From assembly GCF_014859565.1 (NCBI RefSeq), contig NZ_JACUUA010000203.1, forward strand, positions 1 to 5,620: DNA of 5,620 nucleotides, in the 5' to 3' direction. Shown here one piece after another: positions 1 to 4,918 of this stretch (position 1 is the stretch's first letter; each line of letters begins with the position of its first letter). Origin of the DNA: Marinospirillum sp. GTDB taxonomy: Bacteria; Pseudomonadota; Gammaproteobacteria; Pseudomonadales; Halomonadaceae. The notes beneath the pieces are model-generated. The model worked only from the letters and a program-made list of their open reading frames with translations, was not told where the DNA came from and did not search any database. A program made the translations under genes and the position numbers.

Positions 1-495
1 TTCGATCGCTTTGACTTGCCAGACGGATCGATTGTAATGCATTGCAGTCTGGAGTTCTGGATGGGCATCAAATGGATAGATGGTGAATAACGGGCCGCGA
101 TCACGGATGCGCAGGTAACGCTCATTCTTTTGCAAGGCAAAAATAACGTCATAACTCATGAAATCACTGACTGGGACTTCTGCACTGAAGTCGTTCAGGG
201 CGGTGATTTTCATCACGGTGGCTTGTTCTGCACCAACAGCCTGAATCAGTGCTCGTCCCAGTGGGCCGGTGTAGCTATTGATGCCTTCACTCCAGGGTGT
301 ATGGGTGCTGGTAGTTTTTTGTTGCAAGGCTTCCAGCATGACCAGGTCAAAAACAGCGGTGTCATCCTGGTTAGTGAAGCGGATTTTGCCGCTGATGCTA
401 AGCAGTACAGCCCCTTCAGGTTTTGGTAGCTCTGTGGCAATAGCAGGGGCAGATAGCAGCAGGGTCAGTAAAAGGGTGAAAAATAAACGATGCAT
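1..495 (-). CDS. Exported SUOX-fold (molybdopterin-binding oxidoreductase-like) protein, 3' end cut by the window edge
   Basis: The frame is open from an ATG at 495 to the window edge, giving 165 codons with no stop. Residues 1-20 form a signal peptide: basic start MHR, a Leu-rich core and an A-I-A cleavage site before TELP, so the protein is probably periplasmic. The rest resembles the small proteins annotated as molybdopterin-dependent oxidoreductase (COG3915-like, from memory): the VLLSISGKI strand (30-38), TPWSEGINSYTGPLGR (66-81), ITALNDFSAEVPVSDF (97-112) and RDRGPLFTIYPFD (131-143). The ending VWQVKAIE is close to the usual C-terminus, so probably only a few residues are missing. A Shine-Dalgarno GGAG lies 7 nt before the ATG. 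The visible part has no cysteine, although sulfite-oxidase-type enzymes hold molybdenum through one; binding and catalysis are therefore doubtful. The family call is fairly secure, the function is not known. Confidence 0.8.
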   Translation of the reverse strand, partial: MHRLFFTLLLTLLLSAPAIATELPKPEGAVLLSISGKIRFTNQDDTAVFDLVMLEALQQKTTSTHTPWSEGINSYTGPLGRALIQAVGAEQATVMKITALNDFSAEVPVSDFMSYDVIFALQKNERYLRIRDRGPLFTIYPFDAHPELQTAMHYNRSVWQVKAIE

Positions 496-567
496 GTCTG
501 ATCTCCGGCGTTGGGACAGGCAAACAAGTATGCAGTTTTTTGCTGTAGGAGGCACGGAGAAAGCGGC

Positions 568-597
568 AAGCTCGGGTTAATAAACCGAGCTTTTTTT
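568..597 (+). terminator. Intrinsic terminator, oriented along the plus strand
   Basis: An 8-bp stem AAGCTCGG/CCGAGCTT (568-575 with 585-592) encloses a 9-nt loop and runs into seven T (591-597). That is a good rho-independent terminator for plus-strand transcription. Both flanking genes are on the minus strand. Read that way, the stem is preceded by seven A and followed by only two U, so it would be a poor terminator for the 611-946 gene. No plus-strand gene ends here. Confidence 0.6.
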
Positions 598-610
598 GAT
601 TGGATCTGAA

Positions 611-946
611 TTAAAGATAATGGGATGCATCGGCTTCCAGGATGCCAAGATTCATGAAGCGGGTCTTGAGTACACTGATGTCGGAATTGAGTTTGATATT
701 GTCACTGAATTGCTGATCAAAAAGTACTTCCAGATCGGCGTTGGGTAGGGTTTTGGCTGCGGCAGCGTAATTGTCGGATTGAAGGCTCTGAATGATGTCA
801 GCAAGACCGCTGATTTGTTTGCTGAAAGTTTTGCTCTGACTGCTGTTGAGCAGACCCTTGTGGATATCACTAAGCAGCAGGATGTATTTGTCCGCAAAGG
901 TGAGCAGATTGCTTTCGATATTGTTGTGGTTTGGAGGTGCGTTCAT
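611..946 (-). CDS. Hypothetical protein, 111 aa, soluble and probably helical
   Basis: I do not recognise this protein. It opens with ATG at 946 behind a strong Shine-Dalgarno (AGGAAGGA, ending about 6 nt upstream) and ends with TAA at 611, which supports it as a real gene. There is no signal peptide, no membrane segment and no cysteine. Heptad-like Leu/Ile spacing over residues 10-60 (LLTFADKYILLLSDIHKGLL, then SKQISGLADIIQSL) suggests a small helical bundle. Residues 63-111 are richer in Asp/Asn and end in HYL. Nothing catalytic is visible. The gap to the next minus-strand gene (496-610) is 115 nt and the gap to the copper receptor behind it is 182 nt with a hairpin, so co-transcription with either is uncertain. 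A regulator, a partner-binding protein and an orphan are all possible. Confidence 0.7.
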   Translation of the reverse strand: MNAPPNHNNIESNLLTFADKYILLLSDIHKGLLNSSQSKTFSKQISGLADIIQSLQSDNYAAAAKTLPNADLEVLFDQQFSDNIKLNSDISVLKTRFMNLGILEADASHYL

Positions 947-1017
947 GGTTTTTCCTTCCTGTTGTTTTTATGAAGAAATTTTATTCTGGCAGGAATGAAT
1001 TTAATCTCAAGTACTGA

Positions 1018-1023
1018 ATTGTA
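1018..1023 (-). promoter_or_regulatory. Possible -10 element for the 111-aa gene
   Basis: On the minus strand this reads TACAAT, five of six matches to the sigma-70 -10 consensus, and would give a leader of roughly 65 nt before the ATG at 946. No convincing -35 hexamer lies 16-18 bp upstream, so this is a weak candidate only. Confidence 0.2.
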
Positions 1024-1066
1024 AGACTTTGGTTGGAACACAAAAGCATTCGTGACAAGGGGTTAA

Positions 1067-1094
1067 GGTGCCTGACTCCGCAGAATCAGGCACC
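1067..1094 (-). terminator. Strong 12-bp hairpin after the copper receptor gene; terminator or REP-like element
   Basis: In minus-strand RNA, GGTGCCTGATTC (1094-1083) pairs with GAGTCAGGCACC (1078-1067) around a UGCG tetraloop, including one G-U pair. On the plus strand the same position is a C/A mismatch, so the hairpin favours minus-strand RNA, as expected for the 3' end of the receptor transcript, whose stop is 35 nt upstream. It is followed by TTAACCCC rather than a U-run, so termination would be imperfect; it may instead protect the 3' end. The GGTGCCTGA arms also resemble dispersed REP-type palindromes. Confidence 0.45.
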
Positions 1095-1100
1095 AGGTTG

Positions 1101-1137
1101 CAGGGTTTAAAAACGCGTGTAACAGGGTTTAAAAACG
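1101..1137. repeat. Tandem 15-nt direct repeat across the receptor stop codon
   Basis: CAGGGTTTAAAAACG occurs at 1101-1115 and again, identically, at 1123-1137, a period of 22 nt. The second copy contains the final Arg-Phe-stop codons of the receptor gene on the minus strand; the other copy lies just past the stop. The period is not a multiple of three, so the duplicate does not add an in-frame tail. Confidence 0.85.
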
Positions 1138-3204
1138 ATAGTTACCACTGACCCAGATGCTGCGACCCGGTTCAGTGAGGGTGTCAGTGTACTGATCTGC
1201 ACCGATATTCAGTGGATCATTGGCCGCGCGGTTGCGGTTAATGAAGTTGCTGTAGTTTTTATCCAGCAGGTTGCTGATGCCGGTGGCAACTTCCACTGCA
1301 TGAACAGGACGCCAGATCAGAGCCAGATCAACCACGCCGTAGCCTGATGTGGCCTGCTCTGCAGCAGGGGCATTTAGCCGATCCGATTCAGCAGCAAAAC
1401 GCAGGGTGCCGGATGCCTCCCAGTTATGAGTGATCCAGTGCTGGGAGATCTGACCGCTGTAGGGTGAAATCTGTGCCAGAGTGCCGCCATCACTGCGATT
1501 ATCACCACGCATGGCGGTTAACTGGGCACGGGTTTCCCAGACTTCGGCATAACGCAGGGTGGTTTCCAGCTCCACTCCATAATGTGCCGCACGGATATTA
1601 CGGTAGTAGTCGCGGGTGATGCTGCCATCAATGATTTTGTCACGGTAGATGTAATCCTGCACCTGATTGGCAAAAGCCACCGCAGAATAATCCAGTACAG
1701 CACTTTTACCCAGTAACCCAACGTCCAGTTGATGCTGGGTTTCCGGTTTTAAATCCGGGTTACCGATCCATTGCACATTACCCATACTGGCATTACGTGC
1801 CATGTACATCTCGGAGGCATCCCCCATACGCTGGCTGCGACTTAGGCTGACAAAAGCACGTTGCCAGTTGCTGAAATCCTGCTCCATACGCACAAATGCA
1901 CCCGTTAACCATTCATCCCGATCCAGATCACCGCTGATGCCATAAGCCTGCTGATAAAGATCTGCAGGACTTTTTGTCCAAGCCGGGCCAATGGGTTTGT
2001 CTGTTGCTGTATCCGCCTGACTGTTGAACTGATCCACACGCAGTCCGGCAAAAGCACGCTGATGCACACCAATCGAGTGTTCAATTTCAGCAAAGACACC
2101 CAGCTGACGTTGTGATACATCCGGCCACATGTAAGCAATTTCCAGCAGATTGTTTGGATTTGCAGCACTGGTCAGGGTGCCGGAGCGTTCATTCTGCAGC
2201 AGGTTAATGCCGGTGGTGAACAGGTTGCGTCCCAGTTGATACTCACTCATCAAACGTGCAGTCAGGGTATCCGAGGTGGTGGGCACCGTCATTTTCATGG
2301 CGGTAGCTGTGGCAGGACGATAGGTGAAGTTGTCCATCACATGTTCCACTTGGCTGTAATGCAGGTTGCCGGACAGTGTCAGCAGTGGTGACCAGTCATA
2401 ACGGCCACGCAAACCAAGGGTGGTGTTGTCACTGGTGGGTGAATCCATGCCTGCACCGGCAAACTTGACGTCCCGTTCCCGAGTTTCTTCGATACTCAGT
2501 TCCAGCCAGCTGGTGGTATTGGGTGTCCATCCCAGTGCCATGCCACCTTGGGTGGTTTCATAACCACTCCAGATGCTTCTGCCCTTGCCGTCCTCGTAGT
2601 TACCGGCTTCACTGTATTCACCAAAAGCACGCAGATAACCCTGCTGATTACCAGCCAGGGTTTTACCCCAGATTTTGAATGCATCACCGTTACTGGCATA
2701 ACTGCTGCCCACCTGGCCGCTGATGGCTGGATCATCGGGTAAAAAATCGGGTTGAGTCCGTTCAAAAACCACCGTGCCGCCGCTACCACCTGCACCGTGG
2801 CGCAGGGTGGTGACTCCCTTGCTGATGGTAATCAGATCATAAGAGGACAAGGGTGCATAAGCCGTGGGTGGATCCATGCGATTGGGGCAACCACCAAAGA
2901 CATAAGCGCCATCCAGCAGGATGTTAATGCGATTCTGACCCTGTCCGCGAATCACCGGATCAAGGCCGTGGCCTCCCATACGATTGGCATCAATACCAGG
3001 TTGTTGGCGTAACCAGTCACCGGCATCTGCGCTGGGCGCTGGGCTGGAATCGGGTGTCATTTGTTGTTGCAAGGTGGATGTTGTCTGGCCGGTAACCACC
3101 AGTGGTGGCAGTTCCGCTGCTTGAATGGTGTTGCCGGTCAGGCCAAAAAATACCGCGCCGATTGCCAGCGTTAAAGGCTGGACAGCAAAAAAAGGTTGAG
3201 ACAT
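1129..3204 (-). CDS. oprC: TonB-dependent copper receptor, OprC/NosA type
   Basis: This is a complete outer-membrane receptor of 691 residues, close to the usual size of OprC (about 720). It is expected to move copper across the outer membrane using TonB energy. Residues 1-30 are a signal peptide ending in QAA; LVVTG (35-39) fits a TonB box. The plug (about 55-150) carries VIRGQGQNRINILLDGA and the diagnostic GGCPNRMDPPTAY (104-116). C106 and M110 give the CxxxM motif, and H288 and M290 (EHVMDN) give HxM; together they match the copper site described for P. aeruginosa OprC. C106 is the only cysteine. The barrel contains NPDLKPE (482-488) and GISNLLDKNY (642-651) and ends in Phe691, as outer-membrane barrels do. 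A Met-rich stretch (M460, M466, M468, M474) may add copper ligands. ATG at 3204 follows AGGA with 6 nt spacing. A small Cys/His protein gene of the DUF2946 type lies upstream on the same strand. Confidence 0.95.
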   Translation of the reverse strand: MSQPFFAVQPLTLAIGAVFFGLTGNTIQAAELPPLVVTGQTTSTLQQQMTPDSSPAPSADAGDWLRQQPGIDANRMGGHGLDPVIRGQGQNRINILLDGAYVFGGCPNRMDPPTAYAPLSSYDLITISKGVTTLRHGAGGSGGTVVFERTQPDFLPDDPAISGQVGSSYASNGDAFKIWGKTLAGNQQGYLRAFGEYSEAGNYEDGKGRSIWSGYETTQGGMALGWTPNTTSWLELSIEETRERDVKFAGAGMDSPTSDNTTLGLRGRYDWSPLLTLSGNLHYSQVEHVMDNFTYRPATATAMKMTVPTTSDTLTARLMSEYQLGRNLFTTGINLLQNERSGTLTSAANPNNLLEIAYMWPDVSQRQLGVFAEIEHSIGVHQRAFAGLRVDQFNSQADTATDKPIGPAWTKSPADLYQQAYGISGDLDRDEWLTGAFVRMEQDFSNWQRAFVSLSRSQRMGDASEMYMARNASMGNVQWIGNPDLKPETQHQLDVGLLGKSAVLDYSAVAFANQVQDYIYRDKIIDGSITRDYYRNIRAAHYGVELETTLRYAEVWETRAQLTAMRGDNRSDGGTLAQISPYSGQISQHWITHNWEASGTLRFAAESDRLNAPAAEQATSGYGVVDLALIWRPVHAVEVATGISNLLDKNYSNFINRNRAANDPLNIGADQYTDTLTEPGRSIWVSGNYRF

Positions 3205-3230
3205 GGACTTTCCTTGAATAATTGAGCAGG

Positions 3231-3255
3231 AATATAAAGGTCAATCAGGGGTCAA
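3231..3255 (-). promoter_or_regulatory. Possible receptor promoter with two TTGACC copies
   Basis: On the minus strand the hexamer TTGACC occurs at 3255-3250 and 3244-3239, 11 bp apart start to start (one helical turn). A -10-like TATATT follows at 3236-3231, giving a leader of roughly 20 nt that would still contain the Shine-Dalgarno. Neither TTGACC sits at a normal -35 distance from TATATT (13 bp and 2 bp), so a same-face activator or repressor site over a weak -35 is more likely. This is inference from spacing only. Confidence 0.35.
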
Positions 3256-3282
3256 GGATTGCAGCCCATACTGGCAGCGGTT

Positions 3283-3384
3283 GACATGAGCTATGGGAAC
3301 TCCCGCCGCAAATTAAGGCTGCAAACCTGAGAATATTTTCCAGTCAAAGGCTGAAAACAGCACTGCAGGACATGAGCGGGAACT
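3283..3384. repeat. Two nested pairs of direct repeats upstream of the receptor gene
   Basis: GACATGAGC followed by GGGAACT occurs twice: at 3283-3301, with TAT inserted between the two blocks, and at 3369-3384 without the insert. Between them AAGGCTGCAAAC (3315-3326) and AAGGCTGAAAAC (3347-3358) match at 11 of 12 positions, 32 bp apart. All copies point the same way. The region lies between the DUF2946-type gene and the receptor gene, where receptor regulation would be expected. Confidence 0.6.
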
Positions 3385-3389
3385 GCAGT
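3362..3389 (-). terminator. Weak candidate terminator after the DUF2946-type gene
   Basis: ACTGCAG (3362-3368) and CTGCAGT (3383-3389) form a 7-bp stem with a 14-nt loop, about 30 nt past the stop at 3420. In minus-strand RNA it is followed by GCUGUUUUCAG, so the U-run is only four long and offset. It overlaps one copy of the direct repeats, so the symmetry could serve as a binding site instead. Confidence 0.25.
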
Positions 3390-3419
3390 CAGCATTCAGT
3401 CATTGATGGAAACAAACCT

Positions 3420-3791
3420 TCAGGCAAGCGGGGGTGCACGACCGGGGGGTGGTAGAGCAACAAAAAGTGGATGGGTGTTCTGGAGTTGAAGTGTTAAAGC
3501 AAGGTTTCGGGAGGGTAAGGCCTGTTCACTGATTAAAGGCAGCTCAGGAGCAACTGTTGCCGCACTGGCAGCACACTGGGGACAGTGTGATGGCGGCTGC
3601 TCGGATTCAACCTGATTGCCATCAGCATCAATCAGGACTCGGCTGATGCCACCCTGCCAGGAGCAGACTTCAATAAAACCATTGTCGTGAACAACTAAAG
3701 GAGGCACTGAAAAAGGCGTGAGTACACGACTGACCATAACGGCCAGCGCGAACAATAACAGCCAGGTATTCAGGTTGCGGTTAAGCTTCAC
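3420..3791 (-). CDS. DUF2946-type membrane-anchored Cys/His protein, putative copper accessory
   Basis: A GTG at 3791 preceded by GGAAG with 6 nt spacing is the best start, giving 123 residues. An in-frame TTG at 3845 would add 18 residues but has no Shine-Dalgarno. The protein starts MKLNRN, then has one hydrophobic segment (about 7-24, TWLLLFALAVMVSRVL), so it is an anchored or exported protein. After it come FIEVCSWQGG (C43), a DADGN turn (55-59), HCPQC (H69, C70, C73) and a Pro-rich tail ending PPPGRAPPLA. This arrangement matches DUF2946 proteins, which I recall as common beside TonB-dependent copper receptors. The three Cys and one His are reasonable copper ligands, but no activity has been shown to my knowledge. 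The receptor gene follows 215 bp downstream on the same strand. Family assignment is from pattern and context; a copper role is inference. Confidence 0.78.
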   Translation of the reverse strand: MKLNRNLNTWLLLFALAVMVSRVLTPFSVPPLVVHDNGFIEVCSWQGGISRVLIDADGNQVESEQPPSHCPQCAASAATVAPELPLISEQALPSRNLALTLQLQNTHPLFVALPPPGRAPPLA

Positions 3792-3797
3792 GGTATT

Positions 3798-3802
3798 CTT
3801 CC
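3798..3802 (-). promoter_or_regulatory. Ribosome binding site that decides the GTG start at 3791
   Basis: The minus strand reads GGAAG followed by AATACC and GTG, a 6-nt spacing. The alternative TTG start at 3845 is preceded by CGGTTTAGACTC, which has no purine-rich site, so the GTG is preferred. Confidence 0.6.
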
Positions 3803-3851
3803 AGACATCCTTGATAACATTCTTCTGATGCAGGGGTGTTGGCAAGAGTCT

Positions 3852-3870
3852 AAACCGACAGCGGTTTTTT
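3852..3870 (+). terminator. Short hairpin with a plus-strand T-run, between the dehydrogenase and DUF2946-type genes
   Basis: AAACCG (3852-3857) and CGGTTT (3862-3867) enclose ACAG, and the T-run extends to 3870 (six T in total). On the minus strand, where the dehydrogenase ends 20 nt away, the stem is followed by AGAC and only three U within the stem. It could act weakly in both directions, but the plus orientation is better and no plus-strand gene needs it. The stem is short, with three G-C pairs. Confidence 0.35.
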
Positions 3871-3889
3871 GACCAGCCGTCTTGAGTGA

Positions 3890-4828
3890 TCAGCTCCGTT
3901 TGGCTTGATGCTGCTGAATATTCTGTGCGGTCAGATCAACAATCTTCTGTCGTGCTTCCGGTGCAATCCAGGCATTGTGGGGTGTCACAATCAGGTTCAG
4001 TGATTCCTGTAATGCATCCAGCAAAGGGTTGCCGTTGCGTGGGGGTTCTTCGGTCAGTACATCCACGGCAAGACCAGCAATCTGCCTGCTGCGCAGTGCA
4101 TCCAGTGCGGCCAACTCATCCACTATGCCTCCCCTGGCCGCGTTCACCACCAATAAGTCTGGTTTTGTCCGTTGCAGATTATGAGCATTCAGAAGGCCAC
4201 GGGTGGACTCATTTAATGGGCAGTGAAAAGAAATCACATCTGCCTGGGGTAATAATTCATCCAGGGTCGGGCGGTGGTCGTCACTTTTACCGGGGCGTGC
4301 AGCAATCAGTAACTTCATGCCAAAAGCATTTGCCAGTTTGCCAACTGCTTGCCCCAGCTCACCATAACCAACCAGCAGCAGGTTTTTACCGGCCAGTTGA
4401 GTTACTGGGTGTTGCATCAGGCAAAATGCTGGTGCTTGTTGCCAGTCACCGGCAGCGAGGGATTGCTGATAAAGTGGCAGCCGGGTTGCCAGTGCCAGCA
4501 TCAGCATCAGGGTGTGTTGTGCCACGCTGGCCGTGCCGTAAGCCTGCACATTCCTGACCTCAATGCCCAGTTCTGCTGCAGCTTCCAGATCCACATTATT
4601 CATGCCGGTGGCCATCACACAAATCAGCTTTAAACTTTTTGCCTGTTCCAGCAATGCACGATTCAGTTGCACCTTGTTGACCAGTACCACATTAAAATCG
4701 TTAATGCGTTTTGCCACTTGTTCCGGTGAGGTCGTTGGCCAGATCACCAGCTCATCCAGCTGTGCCTGCAAGTCGGAAAAATTCAACCCGCAACCAAGAC
4801 TGTCCGCATCCAGCATTACACCTTTCAT
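3890..4828 (-). CDS. D-2-hydroxyacid dehydrogenase, glycerate dehydrogenase/hydroxypyruvate reductase-like
   Basis: The ATG at 4828 gives 312 residues, the normal family length; an in-frame TTG three codons earlier abuts the Shine-Dalgarno and is rejected. The protein is a cytoplasmic NAD(P)-dependent oxidoreductase acting on D-2-hydroxyacids. The N-terminal part of the substrate domain carries CVMATGMNNVDL (70-81) and SVAQHTLMLMLAL (101-113). The Rossmann domain has the dinucleotide motif VGYGELG (153-159; G154, G156, G159). The catalytic triad is intact: R232 (NAARGG), E261 (LTEEPP) and H284 (TPHNAW). NNVDL, W-x9-FC and TPHNAW resemble HprA-type glycerate dehydrogenases, which interconvert D-glycerate and hydroxypyruvate, but phosphonate, lactate or other keto-acid substrates cannot be excluded. 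It is divergent from tcdA and 98 bp upstream of the DUF2946-type gene. I see no link to copper. Confidence 0.92.
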   Translation of the reverse strand: MKGVMLDADSLGCGLNFSDLQAQLDELVIWPTTSPEQVAKRINDFNVVLVNKVQLNRALLEQAKSLKLICVMATGMNNVDLEAAAELGIEVRNVQAYGTASVAQHTLMLMLALATRLPLYQQSLAAGDWQQAPAFCLMQHPVTQLAGKNLLLVGYGELGQAVGKLANAFGMKLLIAARPGKSDDHRPTLDELLPQADVISFHCPLNESTRGLLNAHNLQRTKPDLLVVNAARGGIVDELAALDALRSRQIAGLAVDVLTEEPPRNGNPLLDALQESLNLIVTPHNAWIAPEARQKIVDLTAQNIQQHQAKRS

Positions 4829-4837
4829 AAAGATCAA

Positions 4838-4843
4838 CTCCTG
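4838..4843 (-). promoter_or_regulatory. Ribosome binding site that decides the dehydrogenase start
   Basis: The minus strand reads CAGGAG, ending 9 nt before the ATG at 4828. It directly touches the TTG at 4837, which cannot therefore be used as a start, so the protein is 312 and not 315 residues. Confidence 0.7.
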
Positions 4844-4873
4844 AGGGTTTTGTTGTTACGGAACTTCTGATCA

Positions 4874-4883
4874 ATTGTACAAT
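4874..4883. promoter_or_regulatory. Palindrome ATTGTACAAT with a -10-like hexamer on each strand
   Basis: The 10-bp perfect palindrome ATTGTACAAT lies in the 90-bp divergent region between the dehydrogenase and tcdA. On each strand it ends in TACAAT, a five-of-six match to the sigma-70 -10 box. On the plus strand that is 4878-4883, giving a leader of about 30 nt to the tcdA start. No good -35 box stands 16-18 bp upstream on either strand (TTGTTA at 4853-4858 is 19 bp away). It could be overlapping divergent promoters or an operator. Confidence 0.4.
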
Positions 4884-4918
4884 AAGCATCAATCACTTCA
4901 TTTTAAGGATCTTTTATC

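Noticed and set aside
130..580. Plus-strand frames of about 100 codons at the left end
   Set aside because: They overlap antisense the SUOX-fold gene, which has a signal peptide, a ribosome binding site and family motifs; the plus-strand frames have none.
3205..3244. Sigma-70 promoter TTGACC-17 bp-TTATTC for the receptor gene
   Set aside because: The spacing is right, but the transcription start would fall within the Shine-Dalgarno, leaving no usable leader.
3205..3419. Cobalamin or other metabolite riboswitch upstream of the receptor
   Set aside because: TonB-dependent receptors often follow a cobalamin riboswitch, but on the minus strand I find no B12-box-like GCCACTG or the conserved core elements, and the receptor is of the copper type.
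3775..3845. CueR/MerR-type promoter with a 19-20 bp spacer before the DUF2946-type gene
   Set aside because: TTGCCA and TGTTAT are about 20 bp apart, but the spacer has no inverted repeat of the kind such regulators bind.
3886..4557. Plus-strand 223-codon open frame opposite the dehydrogenase
   Set aside because: It lies wholly antisense to a well-supported enzyme gene, has a Cys/His/Ser/Pro-rich composition with no recognisable motif, and lacks a convincing ribosome binding site.
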